This document shows, in pieces, positions 36,770 through 46,212 of a stretch of 64,000 nucleotides of DNA; positions within the stretch are counted from its first letter, which is position 1; every line of letters begins with the position of its first letter. The notes under the pieces were generated by a model. The model did not search any database. It saw only the letters and a program-made list of their open reading frames with translations, and had not been told where the DNA came from. A program made the translations under genes and the position numbers. The stretch spans positions 310,001 through 374,000 of the forward strand of contig NZ_JAOAMU010000004.1 of NCBI RefSeq assembly GCF_025154075.1, given 5' to 3'. The DNA is from Chryseobacterium herbae (GTDB taxonomy: Bacteria > Bacteroidota > Bacteroidia > Flavobacteriales > Weeksellaceae).

Positions 36770-38026
36770 ATGCTGGCTTTAAAAGGAGAAAACATATCAA
36801 AACAATACCGTTTAGGACAAGTGGGAACAGGAACTCTTTCCCATGATTTAAATAGATTCTGGTATAAAGTAAGAGGAAAAGAAGACCCTTATCTCAAGAT
36901 CGGGGAATCCAATGACAGAACCACAAAAGGGGAATCGGAATATGTATGGTCACTACAGGACATCAATTTCGAGATCGCTCAGGGTGATGCACTGGGGATT
37001 ATAGGAAGAAACGGGGCCGGAAAATCTACCCTGCTTAAGCTTTTAAGCAAGGTTACAAAACCTACTACCGGTAAAATTCATACCAACGGAAGAATTGCAT
37101 CACTGCTGGAGGTGGGAACAGGTTTCCATCCTGAAATGACAGGACGCGAAAATGTCTACCTCAACGGAGCAATTCTGGGGATGACAAGAAAAGAAATCAC
37201 TAGAAAATTTGATGAAATAGTAGATTTTTCAGGAGTAGAAAGATATATTGATACTCCTGTGAAAAGATATTCTTCAGGAATGTATGTACGTTTGGCTTTT
37301 GCTGTAGCAGCCCATCTGGAATCTGAAATCCTTATTATAGATGAAGTACTTGCAGTAGGAGACGCAGAATTTCAGAAGAAATGCCTTGGAAAAATGGGCA
37401 ATGTTACCAAAGGAGAAGGGAGAACCGTTCTTTTTGTAAGCCATAACATCACGGCAATCAAAGAATTATGCAATACAGGGCTATTGCTGGATAAAGGCCG
37501 ACTGGTCAGTCAGGGCGATGTGAACAAATGCATCATCGACTATCAGAAAAATGCTGATACAAAACTGTTTTACAACTATATGGATGATCCCGCAGTATTC
37601 GAAAATGAGAATATTCTGGTAAAATCCTACAAAGCTGAACCTATAAACGGAGACATTATCACCGTTAAATCCGGTATTCGGGTAACGGTAACCTTTACAT
37701 CCAAAATGGTCGGGGTAGATCTCGATATGTCATTTTATCTCAGAAATAGCCACGATCTTACGATCATGAGTACCGGTATGATGATCAGCGAGGATAAAAA
37801 CATAGAAAAAAGAGACTATACGGCGAGCTTCGAAATTCCGCCATATACCATTAATGAAGATTCTTATTATTTCGATTTGTTTTGGGGAATCAACAGAACG
37901 AATGTGGCATACAGAACCGAGGCATTTGGTTTTGAGATCCACGGAATACAGAATGAATTTGGAGAAATTGTAAAATCTCCGGGTATTCTGTTTCCAAAAA
38001 TCACCCATTCAATAGAGAAATTATAA
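36770..38026 (+). CDS. O-antigen ABC transporter ATP-binding protein with C-terminal glycan-binding domain (Wzt type)
   Basis: The 418-residue protein has Walker A GRNGAGKST near residue 78, signature YSSGMYVRLAFAVA and Walker B ILIIDEVLAVGD. From about residue 265 a beta-rich extension follows, as in Wzt proteins that recognise the modified end of the O-polysaccharide. This links export to a terminal modification of the chain, which may be one of the acyl or methyl groups encoded in the locus. It follows the permease by 15 nt. Confidence 0.92.
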   Translation: MLALKGENISKQYRLGQVGTGTLSHDLNRFWYKVRGKEDPYLKIGESNDRTTKGESEYVWSLQDINFEIAQGDALGIIGRNGAGKSTLLKLLSKVTKPTTGKIHTNGRIASLLEVGTGFHPEMTGRENVYLNGAILGMTRKEITRKFDEIVDFSGVERYIDTPVKRYSSGMYVRLAFAVAAHLESEILIIDEVLAVGDAEFQKKCLGKMGNVTKGEGRTVLFVSHNITAIKELCNTGLLLDKGRLVSQGDVNKCIIDYQKNADTKLFYNYMDDPAVFENENILVKSYKAEPINGDIITVKSGIRVTVTFTSKMVGVDLDMSFYLRNSHDLTIMSTGMMISEDKNIEKRDYTASFEIPPYTINEDSYYFDLFWGINRTNVAYRTEAFGFEIHGIQNEFGEIVKSPGILFPKITHSIEKL

Positions 38027-38078
38027 CGATTTTCTTTACTGGCATCATCTATATCTACACCTTAAACGCTTATCACTT

Positions 38079-39056
38079 ATGATACTTAATGTAATATTTT
38101 CTTACAACCGCGCTGTACAGCTTGACTATCTGCTTCAGTCTTCTCTGAGACATTTTAAAGCAGATGCTAAGCTTGTGATCCTCTACCATACCACCGGCGT
38201 TCATCAACAAGGCTATGAGCTGTTGAAAAAAAAATACGCCGGATATCAGCATATATCTTTCGTTGAAAGAAAACATGTCTTTTTTGACTTCTCTTACATT
38301 CATGCCCTGAATACGGAAAGAGACTGGGAATTTTTTAAAGAAAAAAATCTATTCAAGAAAAACGGAGATAACTTTAAAGGAGCTCTTCAGAAAATCATCA
38401 AAAACAGTGGCTGTGAATTCGTCATGTTCTGTACGGATGACAGTATTTTCTTTAAAGACGTTCATATTCCGGATGAAGTATTAGATATCATAAGAAATAA
38501 TCCTGAAAATGCTTCTTACAGATTATATGTCGGAGACAATCTTGAAGGACACCCTGACTATCTGGAGAAAAAAGGAGATTACTATCAATGGGATTATTAT
38601 ACAGATACCGAGGTGCATCACTGGTCTTATCCTTTTGCTGTAGATGGCACCATCTATCATTCTGAAGGACTTCTCAAGCACCTGAAGCCACTGAGCTATC
38701 ACAACCCGGTTACCCTTGAAGACAGAGGTTTCAGTTATATCAGATACCGCAAACTTTTCGGTATCGGAATGAGCCCTATTCACTCGCAATTATTGGCTAC
38801 CAAGCTGAACAGAGTTTCTGTAGACAGCCTTAACCCCACGCTTCATATCCAGCCGGATTTTCTTAATGAAAAATTCCTTGAAGGATATACCCTGGATCTC
38901 GTGATTCCGGAGCATATTGACAACTCCAACATCGTTCCTTCCGAAATTTATCTGGTAAAAGATGGGGTACGTGAACTGATCTATTCAATGGATGAACAGG
39001 GAAAAAAAGTACAGGGACTTCTGGGTATTGAAGGATCGAAAGAACAATTAGAATAA
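38079..39056 (+). CDS. probable GT-A-type glycosyltransferase
   Basis: The 325-residue protein starts with a nucleotide-binding-like strand (LNVIFSYNRAVQLDYLLQSSL) and has a DXD-like FCTDDSIFF near residue 115, both suggesting a GT-A transferase. It has no clear membrane segment. The family was not firmly recognised. It is the first gene after the exporter, in the same direction as the following glycosyltransferases. Confidence 0.65.
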   Translation: MILNVIFSYNRAVQLDYLLQSSLRHFKADAKLVILYHTTGVHQQGYELLKKKYAGYQHISFVERKHVFFDFSYIHALNTERDWEFFKEKNLFKKNGDNFKGALQKIIKNSGCEFVMFCTDDSIFFKDVHIPDEVLDIIRNNPENASYRLYVGDNLEGHPDYLEKKGDYYQWDYYTDTEVHHWSYPFAVDGTIYHSEGLLKHLKPLSYHNPVTLEDRGFSYIRYRKLFGIGMSPIHSQLLATKLNRVSVDSLNPTLHIQPDFLNEKFLEGYTLDLVIPEHIDNSNIVPSEIYLVKDGVRELIYSMDEQGKKVQGLLGIEGSKEQLE

Positions 39057-39072
39057 ATAATGTGCAATAGCA

Positions 39073-39969
39073 ATGGAGCAACCGTTAGTAACAGTCGTTG
39101 TCGTTTCCTATAACCATTCAAAGTTTGTTAAGGAAAACCTGGACAGCATAAAAAATCAGACCTACAGCAACATCCAGTTGATTGTAGGTGATGATGCCTC
39201 TCCCGACAATTCGGCGGATGTTATTGATCAATGGCTGACAGAAAACAATTATTCTGCAGAAAAAAACATCCACACCAAAAATACAGGCCTGGCTACCATG
39301 CTCAATGAATGTGTTGCTCTTGCAAAAGGAAAATATATCAAACTTATCGCAGCTGATGATTTTCTTCATCCTGAAGCTATTGAAAAATCTGTTTCAAAGC
39401 TGGAAAGTTTAGGCGATTCCTACGGTATGGTTTTTACGCATACCCACACCATCAATAACGACAGTCAGATCATGGAAGATATGGCTGATTATGATGCCTT
39501 AGGAAATATAGATCCTTATGTTTTCAGAAAAGAGCTTATAAAAGGCAACCGGATTGCTGCTTTGACGGTTTTACAGAGGACGGATGTTTTAAGAGAAACC
39601 GGAGCTTACGATTCCCGATTGACAGTAGAAGATTATTACCGCTGGCTGAAGATCAACGAGAATTATCTCACCGCTTATGTTCCGGAAAAATTGGCCTATT
39701 ACCGTTTACATCCGGAAAATATTTCAAAAGTAAAAGAAGAAAAAATACAGATAGAAACCATCCTTCTTCAAATGATGTTTGATAAAGAAGGAGTCGCAAG
39801 AGAAAGAATCAACGGACAGACTCAGAAATTTTACCTGACTGGAAAAACGCTGTCACCGGAATATCGTCTGGTCTACAGCAAATATCCTTTTCATATTAAA
39901 AGATTAAGTTTTGCCCTTAATAAAAGGCTGCCTGTTCTCCTGTACAAACTTTTAAATAAAATGATTTAA
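39073..39969 (+). CDS. family 2 glycosyltransferase
   Basis: The 298-residue protein has the GT2 N terminus VTVVVVSYNHSKFVKENLDS, the GDDASPDNS segment and the metal site AADDFLHP, followed by the acceptor region VEDYYRWLKI. It lacks transmembrane segments, so it acts on lipid-linked glycan at the cytoplasmic face. It is separated from the next gene by 1 nt. The sugar specificity is unknown. Confidence 0.9.
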   Translation: MEQPLVTVVVVSYNHSKFVKENLDSIKNQTYSNIQLIVGDDASPDNSADVIDQWLTENNYSAEKNIHTKNTGLATMLNECVALAKGKYIKLIAADDFLHPEAIEKSVSKLESLGDSYGMVFTHTHTINNDSQIMEDMADYDALGNIDPYVFRKELIKGNRIAALTVLQRTDVLRETGAYDSRLTVEDYYRWLKINENYLTAYVPEKLAYYRLHPENISKVKEEKIQIETILLQMMFDKEGVARERINGQTQKFYLTGKTLSPEYRLVYSKYPFHIKRLSFALNKRLPVLLYKLLNKMI

Positions 39970-39970
39970 G

Positions 39971-40792
39971 ATGAATCCCAAAATTTCCATCATCGTCCCT
40001 TGCTACAATCAAGCCGTCTATCTGGAGGAATGCCTTGGATCTGTCCTGAATCAGACGTATCAAAACTGGGAGTGCATCATTGTCAACGACGGTTCTACAG
40101 ACCATACCGGGGAAATAGCCCTGCAATGGACCCGGAAAGATGAACGTTTCAAATATATTGATAAGAAAAACGGAGGCTTGTCCGCTGCAAGAAACACTGG
40201 AATAGAAAATGCTAAGGGGACTTGGATATTGCCTTTGGATTGTGATGACAGAATCGGTGAGGAGTATCTGAAACTTGCCGAAGAAAAATTCAATGACGGG
40301 TATACGGTTATTTACTGTAAAGCAGAATTCTTCGGGACCACCATAGAGCCGTGGAATCTGAATGATTACAATTACGAACAGCTTTTAGTGGAAAACCTTA
40401 TTTTCTGCTCAGCATTTTTTGAAAAAAGTGAGTGGGAAAAGGCTTCAGGATATGATATCAACTTAATTCACGGGAAAGAAGACTGGGATTTCTGGTTATC
40501 CGTTTTAGACGAAAAAAAGAAGGTTCACCGTCTGGATTATTTAGGGTTCTTTTACCGCAGAAAATTAGAATCCATGGATGTTGAGATCAATCAGAACAAG
40601 GCTAAAAAAGATTTCACCTTAAATTATATCTATAAAAAACATTTGAATAAATACATTCCCAGGAATTTAAATGCTATTGAATATTACCATCAGCAGAAAA
40701 CGCTTGGCGTCAATCTTAATTTTTATAATGAAGCCGTTCATAAAAATAAGATGACCCAATTTTTATTTAAATTAATTAACAAACTGTCGTAA
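39971..40792 (+). CDS. family 2 glycosyltransferase
   Basis: The 273-residue protein shows ISIIVPCYNQAVYLEECLGS, VNDGSTDHTG, the metal site LDCDDRI and the catalytic-base region GKEDWDFWLS, all standard for GT2. It is soluble and sits in a run of closely packed glycosyltransferases. Specificity cannot be told. Confidence 0.92.
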   Translation: MNPKISIIVPCYNQAVYLEECLGSVLNQTYQNWECIIVNDGSTDHTGEIALQWTRKDERFKYIDKKNGGLSAARNTGIENAKGTWILPLDCDDRIGEEYLKLAEEKFNDGYTVIYCKAEFFGTTIEPWNLNDYNYEQLLVENLIFCSAFFEKSEWEKASGYDINLIHGKEDWDFWLSVLDEKKKVHRLDYLGFFYRRKLESMDVEINQNKAKKDFTLNYIYKKHLNKYIPRNLNAIEYYHQQKTLGVNLNFYNEAVHKNKMTQFLFKLINKLS

Positions 40793-40793
40793 A

Positions 40794-41672
40794 ATGCTGT
40801 CCATTATAATTTCATCCTACCAGAAAACCTACTATGATGATCTCGTTAAGAATATTAGCGAAACAATCGGTGATGGTTTTCAGTATGAGATTATTCAAAT
40901 ATGGAATCCTAATCTGATGGGGATTACACAAGCCTACAATCAGGGAGCAGAACAATCCGTTTATGGGAATCTTTTATTTATTCATGAAGATATTCTGTTT
41001 CACACCAACGATTGGGGAAAGAAATTAATGGCTCATCTTAACCAGCCCAACGTCGGTATTATCGGTTTGGCGGGATCTTCTTATGTCCCTGTGGCACCCA
41101 GCAGCTGGACGGTTTCCGAGCAATATAATTTTGTACATATTCTTCAGGGAAATAAAGAAAAATCATCATCCACACTGATCAATACCACCAAAGAACACCT
41201 CCATAAAGTATATGCCGTAGACGGCGTTTTTATCGCTGTAAAAAAAGAAGTTTTCAATGCATTTAAATTTAATGAAGAACTTCTCAAAGGGTTTCACGGG
41301 TATGATCTCGATTTCAGTTTAAGAGTTTCAAGAACATTCCAAAACTATATTATTGATGATATCCTTATTGAACATTTTTCGCAGGGAAATTTAGATCAGA
41401 AATGGCTTGATGCCAACATTCTCATAAAACAAAAACAAGGTTCCGATTTTCAGAAAATACCGGACCCCGAAACAGAAAAAAAAATATTTTTAAGCTTTTT
41501 ATATAATTACTTTCAGTATTATCCCGTTGATCAAAAAAATATCCTCTTTACGATGAAATTTTATCCGTTTAAAAGGATTAATTTTAAAGATCATTTTTTA
41601 ATCGCAAAAAAATATTATCATTATCTGAGGTATGCTTCAGAGATTAATAAAAAGCTAAACACTACAAAATAA
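40794..41672 (+). CDS. glycosyltransferase-like protein (Glyco_tranf_2_5 type)
   Basis: The 292-residue protein begins LSIIISSYQKTYYDDLVKN and contains GITQAYNQGAE, LLFIHEDILF and IIGLAGSSYVP, the pattern of a GT2-like subfamily in which HED replaces the usual DXD. It starts 1 nt after the preceding gene's stop. The sugar donor is unknown. Confidence 0.82.
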   Translation: MLSIIISSYQKTYYDDLVKNISETIGDGFQYEIIQIWNPNLMGITQAYNQGAEQSVYGNLLFIHEDILFHTNDWGKKLMAHLNQPNVGIIGLAGSSYVPVAPSSWTVSEQYNFVHILQGNKEKSSSTLINTTKEHLHKVYAVDGVFIAVKKEVFNAFKFNEELLKGFHGYDLDFSLRVSRTFQNYIIDDILIEHFSQGNLDQKWLDANILIKQKQGSDFQKIPDPETEKKIFLSFLYNYFQYYPVDQKNILFTMKFYPFKRINFKDHFLIAKKYYHYLRYASEINKKLNTTK

Positions 41673-41677
41673 CACAA

Positions 41678-42346
41678 ATGATTGTAGGAAACGGTCTTAT
41701 CGCAAACTCATTAAAAAATATAGATTCAGAAGACTTATTATTCTTTGCTTCCGGTGTTTCAAACTCCCTCGAAACCAGGAATTCAGAATTTGAAAGAGAA
41801 TATTCTCTTTTGAAAACGATGATTGAAGAAAATAAGGAAAGAAAACTGATCTATTTTTCTACACTGAGCATTCATGACCAATCTAAACAGAACAGCCCGT
41901 ACGTGCTGCATAAAAAGGCTCTCGAAGACCATATCAAAAACAGATGTGATCAATTTCTTATTCTGCGCATAGGCAATATCGTGGGAAAAGGAGGAAATCC
42001 CAATACCCTTTTTAATTTCCTTTCGGCCCAGATCTCCGGAAATAATGAATTCACACTCCATTTAAAGGCAAGAAGACTGCTTTTGGATATTGACGATATT
42101 TCAAAATTCCTGGGTTCACACTGCCTGGATATGAAAAACAAAACCCTCAATCTGGCTTTCCCGTATTATTATGATTTGAAAGAAATCATCAATGCTATTG
42201 AAGAAAAGACTCAGAAGAAGGCCCATTTTTCTGAAGTGGAAGAAGGCGATTTTTATAAGGTCGGCTTTGATGAATCAATAGAAACGTTTTTCTCCGGAAT
42301 ACAGCCGGAAGATTATTTGAAAACCTTAACCCAAAAGTATATTTAA
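41678..42346 (+). CDS. short NAD-dependent epimerase/dehydratase-like protein (SDR)
   Basis: The 222-residue protein has a shortened glycine motif (IVGNGLIANSL), a YFSTLSIH strand, and a YVLHKKALED segment with the YxxxK spacing of SDR enzymes. It continues with ILRIGNIVGKGG. It is about 100 residues shorter than typical sugar-nucleotide epimerases. It may be a small reductase or epimerase that completes a sugar or acyl substituent, perhaps even the ketoreductase missing from the ACP/ketoacyl synthase block; that is speculation. Confidence 0.7.
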   Translation: MIVGNGLIANSLKNIDSEDLLFFASGVSNSLETRNSEFEREYSLLKTMIEENKERKLIYFSTLSIHDQSKQNSPYVLHKKALEDHIKNRCDQFLILRIGNIVGKGGNPNTLFNFLSAQISGNNEFTLHLKARRLLLDIDDISKFLGSHCLDMKNKTLNLAFPYYYDLKEIINAIEEKTQKKAHFSEVEEGDFYKVGFDESIETFFSGIQPEDYLKTLTQKYI

Positions 42347-42347
42347 G

Positions 42348-43304
42348 ATGAGAATGTCTACTATTCACGTTATCATCGTTACCTACAATGCTATGAAATG
42401 GGCAGAAAGATGTTTTACCAGTTTAAGACATTCTTCGGTTCCTGTAAAGTGCATGGTGATCGACAACGGATCTACGGACGGAAGCCAGGAATATATTAAA
42501 ACCCATTTTCCTGAAATTGATCTGATAGAATCTGGCGAGAATCTGGGTTTTGGAAAAGCCAATAATTTAGGAATAGAAAAAGCCTATCAGGAAGGGGCAG
42601 ATTTCTTTTATCTGATGAACCAGGATGCCTGGATTTTTCCGGACAGTTTCCAGCATATGCTGGATGTTTATAATAATGCTCCGGACAGGAGCAAAATCGG
42701 TATTTTAAGCCCAATGCATCTGGATGGCAGCGAGAAAAAATTTGACATCCATTTTGAGAATTATCTGGCTAAGGATGTCAGGAACAACAGAATGTTTTCC
42801 GATGTTTATTTCGGGGAAGCCAAACCTTCTTATGAAATCAGTTTTGTAAATGCTGCCCATTGGTTTATTCCAAGAAATATCATTGAAAAGATAGGAGGAT
42901 TCAATCCTTACTTCTTTTACGGTGCCGAAGATTATGAGTATGTGAACAGGATTACTTATTTCGGATTAAAGATAATGGTCTGTACAAAAAGTAAAGTCGT
43001 ACACGATGCCGTACAGTCTTTCCATAAAAAACAGCCGAAAGATAAAGCTGAATTATTGGCCAATACCCGTCTTTCCATGAGAATGCAGCGGGAAACGAAG
43101 TATCTGGATCCCAATTATGATTATAATATCAAAAGAGAAAAAACAGCGATCCTTTCCTATATTTTAAAATTAAGTGCTAAAGGAAATATCAACGAATCTA
43201 AATTTTATCTGGAACAGTATCAGTACTTTTCAAAAAAATTTAAAGAGATCGAAGCGGCAAGAAAGATTTCAATGACGGGCCAACATCCTTTTCTCAATCT
43301 TTAA
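42348..43304 (+). CDS. family 2 glycosyltransferase, rhamnosyltransferase-like
   Basis: The 318-residue protein has IHVIIVTYNAMKWAERC, VIDNGSTDGSQEYI, GFGKANNLGIEKA and the metal site MNQDAW, as in WbbL-like GT2 enzymes. It is a close paralog of the gene at 47356-48285. An ATG two codons downstream is an alternative start. Confidence 0.9.
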   Translation: MRMSTIHVIIVTYNAMKWAERCFTSLRHSSVPVKCMVIDNGSTDGSQEYIKTHFPEIDLIESGENLGFGKANNLGIEKAYQEGADFFYLMNQDAWIFPDSFQHMLDVYNNAPDRSKIGILSPMHLDGSEKKFDIHFENYLAKDVRNNRMFSDVYFGEAKPSYEISFVNAAHWFIPRNIIEKIGGFNPYFFYGAEDYEYVNRITYFGLKIMVCTKSKVVHDAVQSFHKKQPKDKAELLANTRLSMRMQRETKYLDPNYDYNIKREKTAILSYILKLSAKGNINESKFYLEQYQYFSKKFKEIEAARKISMTGQHPFLNL

Positions 43305-43313
43305 GGCATTCCT

Positions 43314-44102
43314 ATGGAAAAATTACCAATTAGCATCTGCATCCTCTCCTGGAAAACCGGAGAAACGCTGAAAAACACCTTGAAATCTTATAAAAAACAC
43401 GGTCTTCTTGAGATGACGGATGATATTCTCATCCTTTTTCAGGAAGTAAGTGAGCAGGATAAAAAGACGGCCGGAAAGTATGGAATCCGGTACATAGGAC
43501 TGGATGAAAATATCGGGATCGGGAAAGGAATGAAATTACTGGCTGAAAACGCTTCGTCTGAAAACATTCTGTTCCTGGAACACGACTGGGAGCTTATTGA
43601 GGATCAGACCACCACCCTTTCACAGCTTAAAAGCGGCATACAACTTCTTGATCAGGGATTTGATGTTATACGCTACCGGAACAGGAAAACACCCGGATAT
43701 CCGCTGATCTCCATCAGACATAAAGGCAACGAGCTTGACTACTATGACGACTGGCATGAATGTACCTCGCCCCACCTTCTGGAATCGCTGCACTGGCTGG
43801 ATCCTGCCCAAGAATTTCCGGACAAAATACAGAAGCAGGGAGATTATTTTGTAACGACTTCCCGCTGGGCCAACTGGACGAATAACCCTTATCTCGTCCG
43901 AAAAGATTTTCTGCTCGGTACCATCATTCCTTTTTCAGGGGAAACCGCATCACTTGAGAGGAATATTGCCGCGTGGTGGGTAAAACAGGATTTCAAAATT
44001 GCACAGGGTGAAGGCCTTTTCAAACACAATGATCTTACGAAGTATCCGAAGAAAAGCATCATTCGGAAAATACTTAGTAAATTGAAAAATAAATTTAAAT
44101 AA
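43314..44102 (+). CDS. probable glycosyltransferase (GT-A fold)
   Basis: The 262-residue protein begins LPISICILSWKTGETLKNTL and contains GLDENIGIGKGM and LFLEHDWELIED, a variant of the GT2 donor site with EHDW in place of DXD. It is soluble and lies 9 nt after the previous glycosyltransferase. Specificity is unknown. Confidence 0.75.
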   Translation: MEKLPISICILSWKTGETLKNTLKSYKKHGLLEMTDDILILFQEVSEQDKKTAGKYGIRYIGLDENIGIGKGMKLLAENASSENILFLEHDWELIEDQTTTLSQLKSGIQLLDQGFDVIRYRNRKTPGYPLISIRHKGNELDYYDDWHECTSPHLLESLHWLDPAQEFPDKIQKQGDYFVTTSRWANWTNNPYLVRKDFLLGTIIPFSGETASLERNIAAWWVKQDFKIAQGEGLFKHNDLTKYPKKSIIRKILSKLKNKFK

Positions 44103-44112
44103 ACCGTACAGA

Positions 44113-45075
44113 ATGAAAATTCTTTTCCATGAGAACGAACTCAATTACCGAGGGACTTCCATCGCATTATATGATTATGCAGATTTCAATGAACGATATC
44201 TGGGAAACGAATCATTGATTGTATATGATAAAACTTCGACAACCAACCATCCGCTGGGTATCGAGAAATTTTCCAAACGCTTTAATGTGATTGGCTATTC
44301 TGACTTTAAAGAAGTAGATGACCTCATCAATAAAAATAATATAGACCTGTTTTATGCCATTAAAAACGGCGATATCGATCATATAGAGACCAAAGAATGC
44401 AAAACATGCATCCACAGCGTTTTCAAGCATTTTGAACCTCATGGAGATGTATATGCCTACGTTTCCGAATGGCTGAGCCACGAAATGACTGGTTCAAAGT
44501 ATCCTTTTGTTCCGCATATGGTTAATTTTGAAGAAGGAACCAATCAGGATCTCAGAAAAGACCTGAATATTCCTCCGCATGCAAAAGTATTCGGTTACTA
44601 TGGCGGTCATGCCAGCTTTAACATCCTATTTGCGCAGCAGACGATCGAAAAAATAGCCTCAAAATATAAGGATGTTTACTTTATTTTTATGGGCGTAGAT
44701 TCGTTTGTGAAAAAAAGATGGTGGAAATCTGCTCCTTCGAACATTATTTTCCTGCCACCAAGCTCGGATATTATCATGAAACAAAAATTCATCAATACCT
44801 GTAATGCTTTGCTTCATGCCCGTGAAAGAGGAGAAACTTTTGGAATTACGGTTGCAGAATTTGCCATTAAGGGAAAACCGGTGGTTGCTTTTGCAGATCC
44901 TCCTGAGAAAGCCCATATCAGCCATCTTGGAGATCAGGCCTATTATTACCGTAATGAAAAAGAGCTTAGAGATATTCTATTAGAGGCGGATCTGAGTGTA
45001 TCTGCGGAAGAATTATTTCGGAAATTCCTGCCGCATCCCGTGATGGATACCTTTAAGGAGGTTTTTATTGATTAA
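44113..45075 (+). CDS. GT-B-fold glycosyltransferase (family 4-like)
   Basis: The 320-residue protein starts MKILFHENELNYRGTSIALY and has the C-terminal retaining-GT motif ETFGITVAE (E-x7-E) within LLHARERGETFG, followed by KGKPVVAF. These mark a GT-B enzyme that takes a nucleotide sugar. It is the only clear GT-B transferase in the cluster. Confidence 0.82.
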   Translation: MKILFHENELNYRGTSIALYDYADFNERYLGNESLIVYDKTSTTNHPLGIEKFSKRFNVIGYSDFKEVDDLINKNNIDLFYAIKNGDIDHIETKECKTCIHSVFKHFEPHGDVYAYVSEWLSHEMTGSKYPFVPHMVNFEEGTNQDLRKDLNIPPHAKVFGYYGGHASFNILFAQQTIEKIASKYKDVYFIFMGVDSFVKKRWWKSAPSNIIFLPPSSDIIMKQKFINTCNALLHARERGETFGITVAEFAIKGKPVVAFADPPEKAHISHLGDQAYYYRNEKELRDILLEADLSVSAEELFRKFLPHPVMDTFKEVFID

Positions 45076-45078
45076 TGT

Positions 45079-46212
45079 ATGAAAACGAAAATAATTAACT
45101 ATTTCATTGGTTTATTATTAGCCATTTATTATTGCGTATATCTGCAAAATACTTATTTGCAGCTGGTCGTTAATAAAAATGACTGGCATCTTGGAGAATG
45201 GCTGATCAATTATCAGGATGGAGGATTTAAACGAAGAGGGCTCCTCGGAAGTGCATTTGTCTTCATCAATGAACTCACCGGAGTTCACCTGGCCAATGTG
45301 GTTTTTGTTTTCCTGTTCATCATTTACACGCTTTTCTTTATTCTTCTCATCAAATTCCTTTGGCAGAATAAGAATACCCTATTAATGATCAGCCTTTTAC
45401 TGCTCCCCACAGGTTTGGGAATGGTTTTAAAGGATTACACCATTATTCCTAAAAAAGAGATTATATTTTTTCTCTTTTATCTCATGTATCTTCTTTGCCT
45501 ACGGTCTAAAATGGTGATCAAAGATTATGTGATCACTTTGTTTATACTTATGGCTCTGCTCATCCATGAAGCGGCATTTTTTTATCTGCCTTTTGTAAGC
45601 CTTGCCTATTTTGTAAAAACGAATGAGCCAACGGTTCACAAAATAAAAAAGATCTTCTTTTACCAGTTACTTCCCGCGACGCTTGCCATGTTTCTGCTGT
45701 ACCAATTCGGGCTCAACATCAAAACAGACAACACCGTATTATTTTTGAAAGACCATGGCTATTTGTTAAAAGAATTAAAAATCTATGATTATTATGAATC
45801 AGATTTTAATGTCTCGGAAATCTATAAAACCCACCTGTATGGCTATGTGACCTACAGCATCAGTATACTCCTGAGTACCGTTACTTTATTCATCTACTGC
45901 AGGATGAATAAGATTAAAATCAGTCCCGTTTTCCTGATCATCCAGATTATTTTCCTGATCCCATTATTTGTTAAAGGCTTCGATTGGGGCAGATGGATCA
46001 ATATTTTCTTTTCTTTGCTGACTCTTTTTATGATTGGAGAAAAGCAATTAGTCAGTAATTGGAAAAAGGACCTTATTGCGGTATTATTAATTATCTTTAA
46101 TTCTTTTTGGAAGATGATGGCGTTTTATCAGGGGTTCTCAAGCTTTACACTGCTTGATGTTATGATAAAGAAAGTGTACTATTTTTTATATTTTAATCTA
46201 TTTCGCGGATGA
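45079..46212 (+). CDS. polytopic membrane protein, first of a tandem pair
   Basis: The 377-residue protein is largely hydrophobic with about nine or ten membrane segments. Conserved polar stretches include LGEWLINYQDGGFKRRG near residue 37, KKEIIFFLFYL, a HEAAFFY motif and DWGRWINIFFSLLT near the C terminus. The layout resembles EpsG/Wzy-like polysaccharide membrane enzymes, but I cannot assign a family. It is followed by a paralog with a 4-nt overlap. A polymerase or a lipid-dependent glycosyltransferase are both possible. Confidence 0.7.
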   Translation: MKTKIINYFIGLLLAIYYCVYLQNTYLQLVVNKNDWHLGEWLINYQDGGFKRRGLLGSAFVFINELTGVHLANVVFVFLFIIYTLFFILLIKFLWQNKNTLLMISLLLLPTGLGMVLKDYTIIPKKEIIFFLFYLMYLLCLRSKMVIKDYVITLFILMALLIHEAAFFYLPFVSLAYFVKTNEPTVHKIKKIFFYQLLPATLAMFLLYQFGLNIKTDNTVLFLKDHGYLLKELKIYDYYESDFNVSEIYKTHLYGYVTYSISILLSTVTLFIYCRMNKIKISPVFLIIQIIFLIPLFVKGFDWGRWINIFFSLLTLFMIGEKQLVSNWKKDLIAVLLIIFNSFWKMMAFYQGFSSFTLLDVMIKKVYYFLYFNLFRG

